Origin: Larkinella rosea
Lineage (GTDB): Bacteria; Bacteroidota; Bacteroidia; Cytophagales; Spirosomataceae
DNA length: 64,000 bases
Reading direction: 5' to 3'
NCBI RefSeq assembly: GCF_003858635.1
Contig: NZ_RQJO01000008.1
Span: forward strand, 1,488,001 to 1,552,000
Position 1 is the first letter of the stretch. The number at the start of each line of letters is the position of its first letter. The notes beneath the pieces are model-generated. The model searched no databases, had not been told where the DNA came from, and saw only the letters and a program-made list of their open reading frames with translations. The position numbers were made by a program, and so were the translations under genes. Below, piece by piece: positions 35,896 through 43,784 of the stretch.

Positions 35896-36789
35896 ACTCA
35901 TCATTTCTTTCGCTTCCTGAACCAGCTGGATAATTCGGTCGCAGACCGCTGCAAACGTTGGCGCTTCCGGATCCAGTTTGGAAACCGTATTCGCGATTTC
36001 GGTTACCATTCGGTTTACCTTCGCTTTATTCCCGGTGGGTTTCGCGATTTCAGGCTGATCCGGTTCCTGAAAGGCTACTAAATCGGCCAGGGAAAGGGGC
36101 GAAGCGATCGGTTGAGCCGATCGTCCAAGCGCCCGGATGACGTCCTTCGCTATTTTTTGATTTCCCCGCAGCACATCCTGTTTCAGTTCAGGCGTCAACT
36201 TGTCGATGCCTTCCGAGAATTCCCGGTCGCGGTGAATGGTACGCGGAGAGACATTGAACTCCTTCGCCAGCCGATCCTGCGTTCGCTGACCGGTTTTCGT
36301 TTCCGCGTCCTCCTCCTGAACCGGTCGCCCGGCGGCCTGTCGTTCATTCCGGTATTTGAGTCCGCGCAGGTACGACATTTGTTCGGGCGTCAGATTCCGG
36401 CGACCCAACTGGTTTTCGATCATGAATTCGCGAACGGCCTGAAGCGTTGGAAACTCACGAAGCATGACCTTAAAATCAATGCCGTGTTGGGTGCAGATCG
36501 CATACCGATTGTGTCCGTCGATCAACACATTCAGGGGAGAATCGTTGTCCGAATTGTCGATTACGCCCTGCGTCGTTTGCCAGATCAGCAGTGCTTCCCG
36601 GCAGCCATCCTTGCGAATATTGGCTTCTAATTGCTCATATTCAGCGGTTTGCAGCGCGGGAATCAGCGATTGGAGCTCGGGCAAAACCGTAATACTCTTC
36701 TTGACTTCGTCCAGCACATTCTGCATTAAATTGGCGGTATTTCGGTGGAGAACCGGGGCGTCGCCGGAAGCCGTTGCGAATCGTTTCAT
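35884..36789 (-). CDS. parB: ParB-family partition protein
   Basis: 301 aa. The ParB/RepB/Spo0J N-terminal domain is recognisable (LEANIRKDGCREALLIWQ, LNVLIDGHNRYAICTQHGIDFKVML, FMIENQLGRRNLTPEQMSYLRGLKY), followed by a helix-turn-helix (DRLAKEFNVSPRTIHRDREFSEGIDKL). The usual GxxRxxA box reads DGHNRYAIC. A C-terminal helical tail (VNRMVTEIANTVSKL, IIQLVQEAKEMM) may dimerise. It would bind a centromere-like site and stimulate ParA. The start overlaps the parA stop by four bases. The family is typical of plasmids and secondary replicons. Confidence 0.9.
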   Translation of the reverse strand: MKRFATASGDAPVLHRNTANLMQNVLDEVKKSITVLPELQSLIPALQTAEYEQLEANIRKDGCREALLIWQTTQGVIDNSDNDSPLNVLIDGHNRYAICTQHGIDFKVMLREFPTLQAVREFMIENQLGRRNLTPEQMSYLRGLKYRNERQAAGRPVQEEDAETKTGQRTQDRLAKEFNVSPRTIHRDREFSEGIDKLTPELKQDVLRGNQKIAKDVIRALGRSAQPIASPLSLADLVAFQEPDQPEIAKPTGNKAKVNRMVTEIANTVSKLDPEAPTFAAVCDRIIQLVQEAKEMMSRKK

Positions 36790-37751
36790 GCGAAAGAAAA
36801 GGAATCATTTTTGGCCAGTACTTCATCGGCAAGCGACTGATAATCAACCGATCCTGCTGAGTTGGCTTTGTAATCAAAAATAGTTTTACCGACGTATTGG
36901 GATTCCGCGATGGCGATATTTTGCCGGATTTCTGTTTTGAAAAAGGGCTGTCCCTTTAAATCGCCCCGGACTTTCGACATTAATTCGCGGTGGAGCACCA
37001 ACTGCGGATTCACCTGCGCCATGACGATGCCTTCCACCTTCAGCCGGGGATTGAACGATTCCTTTATGTCAAAAATCAACTCCAGCAAATTATACATTCC
37101 CTTAACGGCGGAAGCTTCCGGTTCGAGCACCACCAGCGCGGCCGTTGAAGCCACCAGTGCCGAATACGTAAAGATATTGAGCGAAGGCGGACAGTCGATC
37201 AGAATGTAATCGTACTGGGCCCGGAAAGGAGCGAGGGCGTTCCGGAAACGCAGAACGCCACTGGGTGTTTTGATCAGTTCGGCTTCGGCTCTCGCCAGTT
37301 CCAGGTCACTCGGCACCACGTCGTATCGATCCGAAAGCGTCATAACGGGCAGTGGCGCGTTCCGGGTCAGTGCCTGTAGCAACTGATTTTCCGGGTTATG
37401 AATGCCCAGGCTTTGGGAAAGATTGCCCTGCGAATCCATATCGATCATCAACACGGACTGATCGCGGTTCACCAATCCTTTGCCCAGATTAATCGTTGTC
37501 GTGGTTTTGCCCACTCCACCTTTGTGATTAACCACGGCCAGCACGATAGCCCGTCGGTTGCGAAACTCCTCGAAGCCGTACTGAACCAAAACCGGTTCCA
37601 GGGCCCGCAGGTGGGTGTCCGTCAGGGTGCGCTGCCCACTCATTGCTTTCGCCAGCGTACCGGTTGGCAACCCGGCTTCTTTCGTAAGACCCGCGTAGGA
37701 GAGCGTCGGTTTCTTTTTAAGAAAAGCGTACACTTCTTGGTGTGTAATCAT
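36786..37751 (-). CDS. parA: ParA-family partition ATPase with N-terminal DNA-binding domain
   Basis: 321 aa. Residues 1-60 form a helix-turn-helix-like domain (SYAGLTKEAGLPTGTLAKAMSGQRTLTDTHLRAL), the arrangement of plasmid type Ia ParA proteins that also repress their own operon. Residues 68-315 are the deviant Walker ATPase: NHKGGVGKTTTTINLG (77-84 the P-loop), MIDMDSQGNLSQSLG, YDYILIDCPPSLN and VLEPEASAVKGMYNLLELI. With ParB it segregates a replicon. The promoter region carries a short inverted repeat (37812-37827) that could be its operator. Confidence 0.93.
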   Translation of the reverse strand: MITHQEVYAFLKKKPTLSYAGLTKEAGLPTGTLAKAMSGQRTLTDTHLRALEPVLVQYGFEEFRNRRAIVLAVVNHKGGVGKTTTTINLGKGLVNRDQSVLMIDMDSQGNLSQSLGIHNPENQLLQALTRNAPLPVMTLSDRYDVVPSDLELARAEAELIKTPSGVLRFRNALAPFRAQYDYILIDCPPSLNIFTYSALVASTAALVVLEPEASAVKGMYNLLELIFDIKESFNPRLKVEGIVMAQVNPQLVLHRELMSKVRGDLKGQPFFKTEIRQNIAIAESQYVGKTIFDYKANSAGSVDYQSLADEVLAKNDSFSFA

Positions 37752-37811
37752 AAACAGCCGGATTATTGTCGCCCTAAATGTATACCCATTTTTTTGATGG
37801 ACCGGTTTTTT

Positions 37812-37827
37812 GGTATGAAAAGATACC
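37812..37827 (-). promoter_or_regulatory. Candidate parAB operator, GGTAT-N6-ATACC
   Basis: Inverted repeat GGTATGAAAAGATACC 60 bp upstream of the parA start. A related TATACCCA sequence lies at about 37780-37788, on the way to the start codon. Fits autorepression by ParA, by position and symmetry only. Confidence 0.45.
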
Positions 37828-37951
37828 CAAAGCAGAGGTTTGGGCTTCCAACGGGTTGGGGATAATTAGTAAAAATACCGGGATAAGGACCGGTTTTCCG
37901 TGAAAGCCATTCCGTACAAAACCGCTCGCTGGCAGGGCCGATCCGGGTACC

Positions 37952-37974
37952 TGATCAATTTTTGTGATCAATTT
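37952..37974. repeat. Tandem TGATCAATTT pair in the parA leader region
   Basis: TGATCAATTT occurs at 37952-37961 and again at 37965-37974, 13 bp apart. A GGACCGGTTTT direct repeat (37799-37809 and 37887-37897) flanks it. Possible ParB or replication-protein sites, though two copies alone are weak evidence. Confidence 0.4.
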
Positions 37975-38032
37975 CGGATTCGTGTGACTTTTTTGCGGGA
38001 GGCCAGTCTATATAAGCAAAGTCTTTGTCAAT

Positions 38033-38064
38033 AATGCCCTAATAACTGGATTAAGGGCATTTTT
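38033..38064 (+). terminator. Orphan terminator-like hairpin
   Basis: AATGCCCT (38033-38040) pairs with AGGGCATT (38054-38061), followed by T. No gene ends just upstream on the + strand, so it may close a small leader or short RNA. The 37752-38162 gap contains no other supported gene. Confidence 0.5.
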
Positions 38065-38162
38065 ACGGGTAAAGCAGCCTTGCGGAATGACCAGAAACAG
38101 GTTCTTTTTTTGAGAAAATGTTCCGGGAGTACCTAAAATCTTTGTATGTAGCTAGATACACT

Positions 38163-38794
38163 ATGAAAAAAAAAATCTACCTCCTGGTGGGTCTTTTCCT
38201 GTTTGTTGCGGGTACCTCTTTCGCACAAAAAGGTAGATTCCACGTCCGCTTTCTGGTCCAGGCTATTAATTGTAATACCGGGAAAGCGGTTATCAACGTA
38301 CAGGTGAAGGCCAGTGTCGCCGATAGTACGTTTTTGATGGGTGATGCCAATTACCGGTTCGATTATGATCCGCGAATTATCAATAATCCGACCATCCTGT
38401 CTCAGGTGAACTTTTCCAGCCAGGCACCCGCCAGCGACGTACGTTATGGTGTGCAGAACCTGAACGGGAGTACGTTTGGACCCACTAAAGGGACCGTTTC
38501 CCTGAATACGACCTACGGTGGCTCCGGAACCGGTGCCGCTCCCGTTGGCACCGACTGGATGACGGTTTCCACGATTCAGTTCGACATTGTCAATACCCAG
38601 TTAATTCAGAATAATTGCTTTCCGATTGTATGGCACACCGATAAACCAACTGATTTTCCAAATTGTGGAAGGACGAGAGCGGCATCTTTGATCAATACCG
38701 GTACGGTGACTTTAACATGGACGCCGACGTGAACTTCTCCGACAGCGTGTTGTGGAAGAAAAACAACGGCCGCTATTCCAAAGTACCACATTGA
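38163..38794 (+). pseudogene. Secreted cohesin-like-fold protein with dockerin-like end, frameshifted
   Basis: The frame from the ATG at 38163 gives a signal peptide (MKKKIYLLVGLFLFVAGTSFAQ) and a domain similar to the next gene (FLMGDANYRFDYDPRIINNPTI, GTVSLNTTYGGSGTG, STIQFDIVN), then runs into unrelated residues and stops at 38732. In the -1 frame from about 38660 a clear family ending appears: LWKDESGIFDQYRYGDFNMD, ADVNFSDSVLWKKNN, GRYSKVPH, stop at 38792. That tail has the D-x-N-x-D spacing of a dockerin-like calcium loop. One missing A in CCAAATTG would restore the reading frame. Either a true pseudogene or a sequencing error. The ATG at 38118 gives no signal peptide. Confidence 0.82.
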
Positions 38795-38880
38795 TGGAAA
38801 CCGCCGGTTCGATGCGCTCTGCCATTGAACCGGCGGTTATCTGCAACAGTTTGAATGGGGTTTAACGAAAAATAAGGTCT

Positions 38881-39765
38881 ATGAAACGGTTTCTCTTTTT
38901 AGTAGCGGTCTGTGTTTCATTTTTTGCCGAAGCGCAAAATGGTCGTTTCGATGTGCGTTTGCAACTAAATAAAGTAGACTGTGCCAATCAGAAATTGTAC
39001 GTCGCTGTCGAAGTCAAAGCGCATGATGAAAGCAGTTCATTTTTGATGGGAAACGCTAATTTTCGTTTTTCGTACGACGCCCGGGTGATCAAAACGCCGA
39101 CGATTGTCGATCAGCAGAATTTTACCAGCGAAGGAGCGAAAGGAAGCCTTAACTACAATCCTCTCTCGTTGAATGGATCGGCAGAGCGTAGCACGAAAGG
39201 CATTGTTTCCCTCAATATTCTGTACAGTGGCTCGGAGCAAAGTGCCGCTCAGGTAACGACGAGCTGGCTTCCCATTGCCACGATTCAGTTTGATCTGGTC
39301 AATGTCCGCGACAAAACCGGTACCCTGATTGAATGGAACGACGACAAGTCCTTCCCGGTGACGGGACTTAGTGAAGTAGTATTGAAGAAAAATGCGTCCG
39401 AATTCGACTATGATACCTACATTGCCAAAGCCGGTGGGGTATTTGAAGATTTGACTATAAAATCCGTGGCCGAGATGTGTTCCGGTTCCAATCCGGAAGC
39501 TGCGGGCGAACTGGCCATACCAGAAGGGTTTTCGCCCAATAACGATGGCACGAATGATCGGTTTGTTATCCGAAATTTGGGGAAGTTAACGGCCGATGTG
39601 ACCATCTTCGACCGCAACGGAACTGTCATTTTTGAAGCGAAAGACTATCAGAACGACTGGGATGGCCGGGATCGCAACAAAGATTTGCCCGTTGGCACGT
39701 ATTTCTACAGTATTCGCTTAAGTGATGGCCGGAAATTCACCCGATCATTGACGCTTTCCCGATGA
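38881..39765 (+). CDS. Secreted T9SS type B substrate, paralogue of 38163
   Basis: 294 aa. Signal peptide to AEAQ (residue 19). Residues 20-175 resemble the preceding gene closely (GRFDVRLQLNKVDC, SFLMGNANFRFSYDARVIKTPTI, GIVSLNILYSGSE, ATIQFDLVN), probably a beta-sandwich, perhaps cohesin- or carbohydrate-binding-like. The C-terminal 85 residues are a CHU_C sorting domain for type IX secretion (LAIPEGFSPNNDGTNDRFVI, VTIFDRNGTVIFEAKDYQNDWDG, LPVGTYFYSIRL). The two neighbours thus share an N-terminal domain but end differently (dockerin-like versus sorting signal). Exported to the surface or medium. It ends in a strong terminator. Confidence 0.88.
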   Translation: MKRFLFLVAVCVSFFAEAQNGRFDVRLQLNKVDCANQKLYVAVEVKAHDESSSFLMGNANFRFSYDARVIKTPTIVDQQNFTSEGAKGSLNYNPLSLNGSAERSTKGIVSLNILYSGSEQSAAQVTTSWLPIATIQFDLVNVRDKTGTLIEWNDDKSFPVTGLSEVVLKKNASEFDYDTYIAKAGGVFEDLTIKSVAEMCSGSNPEAAGELAIPEGFSPNNDGTNDRFVIRNLGKLTADVTIFDRNGTVIFEAKDYQNDWDGRDRNKDLPVGTYFYSIRLSDGRKFTRSLTLSR

Positions 39766-39804
39766 AAATGAGCCCGTTCGGAATTTGCCGACGGGCTCAT
39801 TTTT
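39765..39804 (+). terminator. Bidirectional intrinsic terminator
   Basis: Perfect stem AAAATGAGCCCGT / ACGGGCTCATTTT between two convergent genes, flanked by A and T runs so that it works in both directions. Confidence 0.93.
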
Positions 39805-39807
39805 TCG

Positions 39808-40512
39808 CTAATCCTCCCTTTTGTTGTTCAGCAAACTTAGAAAGCCCTGAAACCGCTCCCGGTAAGCCGCTCCGAGCGGAATTTGGTGGTCGCCGATGGA
39901 AATTGTTCGACTGGAATAGCTGGTCATCTTCGCCAGATTGACGATGTATGATTTGTGAACCCGTAAAAATTGCTCATTAGGAAGCCCCTGTTCCAGATTG
40001 GAAATAGTGTCATTGACGGCATCCACCTTCTGACGCCTGATAATCTTGGAATAAATCCCATAGGCCTGTACGTAATCGATATCCTGATAGTCAAACCGTT
40101 GAAACGAATAGCCCATTTTGAGGAAAATAAATGGATGTTTCGTTGCATTGCCAGTAGTGAGCTGAGCGCTTAACGCCCGGTTGATGGCGCGTGTAAACCG
40201 TAGAAAAGTAAACGGTTTTAGCAGATAATCCACGACACCCAGATCGAAACTATCAACGGCAAAATCCGCATGGGTCGACGTTACAATAACCGGTATGTGT
40301 TTGGGAAACGAACGAATCATGTCAAGCCCGGTCTGGTCGGGCTTGTGCATATCCAGCCATACCAGGTTGTATGATTTTTGCCGGAGCATTTTCCAGGCTT
40401 CCGTTAAGGAAGTGCATACATCGGCCGCAGAAAAAAGCGGCAATTGGTTGAGGTAATTACTCAACTCAGTCGTGTTTGAATCGCCAATGATAAGACACTG
40501 CTTTGGTGCCAT
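39808..40512 (-). CDS. LytTR-family response regulator
   Basis: 234 aa. Receiver domain at 1-120 with phospho-acceptor D54 (LVWLDMHKPDQTGLDMI) and YLLKPFTFLRFTRAI. LytTR DNA-binding domain at about 135-230 (FIFLKMGYSFQRFDYQDIDYVQAYGIYSKI, LPNEQFLRVHKSYIVNLAKMTSY, IPLGAAYRERF). LytTR proteins bind paired direct repeats two helical turns apart; such a pair lies 350 bp upstream at 40858. No kinase gene is adjacent. It converges with the secreted protein gene. Confidence 0.93.
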   Translation of the reverse strand: MAPKQCLIIGDSNTTELSNYLNQLPLFSAADVCTSLTEAWKMLRQKSYNLVWLDMHKPDQTGLDMIRSFPKHIPVIVTSTHADFAVDSFDLGVVDYLLKPFTFLRFTRAINRALSAQLTTGNATKHPFIFLKMGYSFQRFDYQDIDYVQAYGIYSKIIRRQKVDAVNDTISNLEQGLPNEQFLRVHKSYIVNLAKMTSYSSRTISIGDHQIPLGAAYRERFQGFLSLLNNKRED

Positions 40513-40857
40513 GATAAAAAGGTCAGATTACTTTGGTTGAAGGACAGAGAATTGGTACGCATTAAAAATGTCACTCCTGTAGCCGTTCATTCACGGTATC
40601 CGGCTTACTCAATTTTTAAATCATTCTGAGAACCGGCAGGCGATTCGAATTTGCCGGAAAACAGAAATGGGTGATAATGGGCCCGGTGAAAGAGTGATAA
40701 GGGTAGACGGGAAATCTCCCATTTGAAGAAAACCAGTTGCGTATTCATGGTATACGTTTCTTAAAAAATAATGATTGATTTTAAGCGTAAATGGTAGTCA
40801 TCACTCCGATAAATCATCGAAGATTTCCTAAGCAAAGAACGGATAGGAAAACATGAG

Positions 40858-40891
40858 AATCCTGCCAAAACACTGAGGTAATCCTGCCAAA
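40858..40891. promoter_or_regulatory. Paired direct repeat AATCCTGCCAAA, 22 bp apart
   Basis: AATCCTGCCAAA at 40858-40869 and 40880-40891, centres 22 bp apart. That spacing is what LytTR regulators use. It lies upstream of a LytTR regulator gene on the minus strand. Binding is inference. Confidence 0.4.
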
Positions 40892-41069
40892 CGCGGAAAA
40901 AAAGGCTTTTGGCGAACTAATTTTTGGATTCTACGTAGAAAAAAGGAAATGGAGAGGCAGGGGTTTTTAAACGGGAAGAAGAGCGGTTTTGAACCGCTGA
41001 CTGTCTGAACGAGCAGATGGGGAAGAAGAATTTGGGTAGTTTTTTGCCCTCAACCAGCCGGGCGTTTTC

Positions 41070-41100
41070 AGCTATTCCGGAAAATGGCTCCGGAATAGCT
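41070..41100 (-). terminator. Hairpin after the 41109 dehydrogenase gene
   Basis: Perfect 12-bp stem with a 7-nt loop, 9 bp beyond the stop codon. No T run follows on the minus strand, so termination would not be canonical; it may stabilise the mRNA 3' end. Confidence 0.5.
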
Positions 41101-41108
41101 GTGATGAC

Positions 41109-43421
41109 TTAGAGTCCGCTGAGTTCGGATTCGGTAAAGGCTTTCTGGCGGCCAGATAATTTAGCGCGTTTCTGGGCCACTTCGTCCGTGGTGACGGTTT
41201 CGGCGTTATTCCGCCACGATTTTCGGATGTAACTGAGCAATTGAGCAATGTCTTCACTGGGCATATCTTTGTCATAGCCAATGCCCGGCATGTCTCCACT
41301 GACCTCGGGCGTTTGGTAGATGTGGCCGTTTACTTTTACCGGTCCCGTCAATCCGAAGAGAACGATGGAAATCAGCTTGTCTTTGTTTCCGGTTACCCAT
41401 TCCGACTGATTCAACGGCGGCCCCAGCGATTTGATACCGTTTCCGTCGGCACCGTGACAGGTCTGGCAAACGGATGTAAACAACGCTTCGCCTTTGGGAA
41501 ACTGTTTTTTCAGTACTTCCGGATTACGATTCGCCAGCGTGTTTTTCGCCGTAGCCGTGGCCCGTCGCAGTTGTCGGTAAATGGTCGCATTCTGATCACT
41601 GACCGAGGCCGTAAGCTCCTGCTCAAACTGGACTTCCTGATCCTGAAGATTGCTCGTCACGGCGTCGGCCACGTAGCGGTTTTGCGGATAAACCGCCGAA
41701 AGTCGCGTCAGGAGCTGGCGCGCAGCTGACGGGTTAAACTCCGCAATTGAATGGGCCAGGAAACCGATGTAAGGGGCGGATAACGTGTCTTTTGAGTCCA
41801 GTAGTTTCGTCAACGACGCCGTTAATTTAGGCTCGCTGGTCGCTGTGATCACCGAAGGAACGGCGCTGAGTGCCTGCATCCGGATAGGCCAGACCGGTTT
41901 TTCCAGGGCAGTAAGAACGTCTTCCGAAGTGAGTTTTTCCAACCCTTCCAGTGTCCAGAGAGCGTGGATCGCCAACAAGGTGTGGCCGGATTGGGCGGCC
42001 GTTTGCAGGGCCGGAACCAGTTGAAGGTATTTCCGGTCGATGATGGTCTGTTGCGCTTTATCCCGTACCCACCCGTTCGCGTGGCCCAGCAGGCTGACCA
42101 GTTGGTCGGGAACATCCGGCAGGGCCACCACCGAAGAAGGTTTGTTTTTAGGAACTACTTTGTAAATACGACCGGCCGACAACGGCTGTGTAAGCGCCCT
42201 TTTTTTGATTTCATTCTTTAGATAAGGGGTTGCATAGGTTTTATGCTGGATAATGCCCCGGTACATGTCCACGATGTACAAGGCTCCGTCGGGGGCGTTA
42301 TAGAGGCTGACCGGGCGAAACCGCTCATCCGTACTCGCCAGAAATTCGCGGCCCTGATACGCCTGGGTTCCTTTGACAACGTAGCCGTTTTCCGAGAGAA
42401 TATTCCGTTTGATGAGGTTGGCCGAAGGTTCCGGAACGAACGCGTTCCACGAATAACCGCTCCCGAAAAGCGCACCGCGGTAAATCACCGGAGCAGAAGC
42501 TGCCGTGAATTCATTGAGTTTCAGGCTGTCGTTTAAAACGCCCTTCATATAGCCCCGATTTACGCCGGGAGTGGGCCGGATTGGATACACTTTATTGTCG
42601 GCCACCGACTTTTCATTGAAACCCGCTACGCCCCGCTGGTTTTTATTCCAGGCACCAAAACCGGGTGAGAAATAATCGCCGAGCAGGTTCTGGGAATTAT
42701 TGTTGTAGTATAACCGCCCGTAATCATCCTGACTGATGCCCCATTGCCCGCGGAAATGGGTATGTTCGATCAGCCATTTGTCGCCTTTTTTTCGGTAGCG
42801 TTTATCGGATTTTGCGTTGTAAATCCAGTTATCCAGTCCGCGCAGCAAACCGTTGGGCTGGTGTTCGACATTTCCGCCAACCGTGTATTTTGCATCGACC
42901 AGTTCGCGACCAACCACTTTGCCGTTCCGCAACGTATAAAACCACAAGTTTGTGGGTTCGGCAACCAGAATGCCATTGTCGATCAGACAGATGGCTCTGG
43001 GTAAAACGAGCGAATCGATCATTACTTTACGATCGTCGTATACACCGTCCCGGTTTTTGTCTTCCAGCAAAACCACCTTTCCATTCGGCTGATCTTCCCC
43101 GGTTCCGATGGTGTCGGGCATGTATCCGGGCATTTCGACCACCCACATCCGGGCTTTGTCGTCGAATAGCATCGCGACGGGCGTGCTGACCAGGGGCTCG
43201 GCCGCTACGAGTTTCAGCTCAAAACCGTCTTCCAGCCGAACCCGTTTCATCGACGCTTCGGGAGTCAGAAAGGGCGATTTCGTAAAATCGACCGTTTCGT
43301 CCGGAGCAGACTGAACAGCGGTCGTTGAAGTGGAAGAAGAACCCGCCTGTTGACTGGTTTTGCAATACAGCAACGACAACGAAACCAGGGTGAGAAGGAT
43401 CAGATAACGAAAGCTTTTCAT
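41109..43421 (-). CDS. PVC-type propeller, HEAT and cytochrome c dehydrogenase
   Basis: 770 aa. A hydrophobic leader ends at C20 (LSLLYCKTSQQAG), a possible lipoprotein site though not a perfect lipobox. A propeller of the DUF7133/PVC type follows (RVRLEDGFELKLVAAEPLVSTPVAMLFDDKARMWVVEMPGY, GKVVLLEDKNRDGVYD, NGLLRGLDNWIYNAKSDKRYR, HFRGQWGISQDDYGRLYYNNNSQNLLGDY, DGALYIVDMYRGIIQH). Helical repeats lie at about 435-620, and a cytochrome c domain has C652-QT-C655-H656 (VCQTCHGADGNG). It probably oxidises a sugar-like compound at the outer or cytoplasmic membrane. It is the fourth heme-linked propeller system in the window. A perfect -7 box lies upstream at 43470. Confidence 0.88.
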   Translation of the reverse strand: MKSFRYLILLTLVSLSLLYCKTSQQAGSSSTSTTAVQSAPDETVDFTKSPFLTPEASMKRVRLEDGFELKLVAAEPLVSTPVAMLFDDKARMWVVEMPGYMPDTIGTGEDQPNGKVVLLEDKNRDGVYDDRKVMIDSLVLPRAICLIDNGILVAEPTNLWFYTLRNGKVVGRELVDAKYTVGGNVEHQPNGLLRGLDNWIYNAKSDKRYRKKGDKWLIEHTHFRGQWGISQDDYGRLYYNNNSQNLLGDYFSPGFGAWNKNQRGVAGFNEKSVADNKVYPIRPTPGVNRGYMKGVLNDSLKLNEFTAASAPVIYRGALFGSGYSWNAFVPEPSANLIKRNILSENGYVVKGTQAYQGREFLASTDERFRPVSLYNAPDGALYIVDMYRGIIQHKTYATPYLKNEIKKRALTQPLSAGRIYKVVPKNKPSSVVALPDVPDQLVSLLGHANGWVRDKAQQTIIDRKYLQLVPALQTAAQSGHTLLAIHALWTLEGLEKLTSEDVLTALEKPVWPIRMQALSAVPSVITATSEPKLTASLTKLLDSKDTLSAPYIGFLAHSIAEFNPSAARQLLTRLSAVYPQNRYVADAVTSNLQDQEVQFEQELTASVSDQNATIYRQLRRATATAKNTLANRNPEVLKKQFPKGEALFTSVCQTCHGADGNGIKSLGPPLNQSEWVTGNKDKLISIVLFGLTGPVKVNGHIYQTPEVSGDMPGIGYDKDMPSEDIAQLLSYIRKSWRNNAETVTTDEVAQKRAKLSGRQKAFTESELSGL

Positions 43422-43469
43422 TCAAATGACTACGTTCAGGGTTGTATAGCGGCAGGATGAACTGCCTCA

Positions 43470-43477
43470 CAAATTTA
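43470..43477 (-). promoter_or_regulatory. -7 box TAAATTTG for the 43421 gene
   Basis: Reads TAAATTTG on the minus strand, a perfect TAnnTTTG, about 50 bp before the ATG. No clear -33 element. Confidence 0.5.
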
Positions 43478-43680
43478 GTTTTTAATACCATAACGATCCA
43501 CACCGGGAATCCGATTTAAAACCAGAAGCATAAGTCACCCGGTTCGGCGATCTAACCATTAAATTTCCATGAAAACCAAAAGGAAGGAAACTTGCTGTGA
43601 ATTGCGGCAAGGAGACTGGCGTTCTGCATCCTGAAAAAAAACTCCAGCATGCGGTACGTAGTCTTTGGGGGATTGTAGAC

Positions 43681-43714
43681 AAAACCGGAAACCAAAAACG
43701 ACCTCCGGTTTTTT
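43681..43714 (-). terminator. Terminator-like hairpin after the hybrid kinase gene
   Basis: AAAACCGGA / TCCGGTTTT arms with a 14-nt loop, about 70 bp beyond the kinase stop codon, with T residues at the end. Confidence 0.5.
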
Positions 43715-43784
43715 GGGAGAATGCGAACGAGTCGGAAAGCCGCTACCGTTTTACCAGAGCCAGCCGATTGGCGGTCGGGGGAGC

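Larger units (their letters stand above)
40513..41108. other. Gene-free interval of about 600 bp
   Basis: No supported reading frame on either strand. It holds a pair of direct repeats (40858-40891) and, at the far end, a perfect 12-bp inverted repeat (AGCTATTCCGGA / TCCGGAATAGCT, 41070-41100) just after the stop of the minus-strand dehydrogenase gene. Confidence 0.7.
43422..43784. other. Gene-free interval
   Basis: Frames here are short and unlike known proteins. It holds the -7 box of the dehydrogenase gene (43470) and a terminator-like hairpin of the hybrid kinase gene (43681). Confidence 0.65.

Noticed and set aside
38654-38664. Programmed -1 frameshift in the dockerin-like gene
   Set aside because: TTTTCCAAATT in the reading frame does not form the X-XXY-YYZ slippery heptamer, so a simple base loss is more likely.
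38118-38732. The frame from 38118 as an intact gene
   Set aside because: The first 15 codons lack a signal peptide that starts at 38163, and the end is out of frame relative to its family, so it is listed as a pseudogene from 38163 to 38794.
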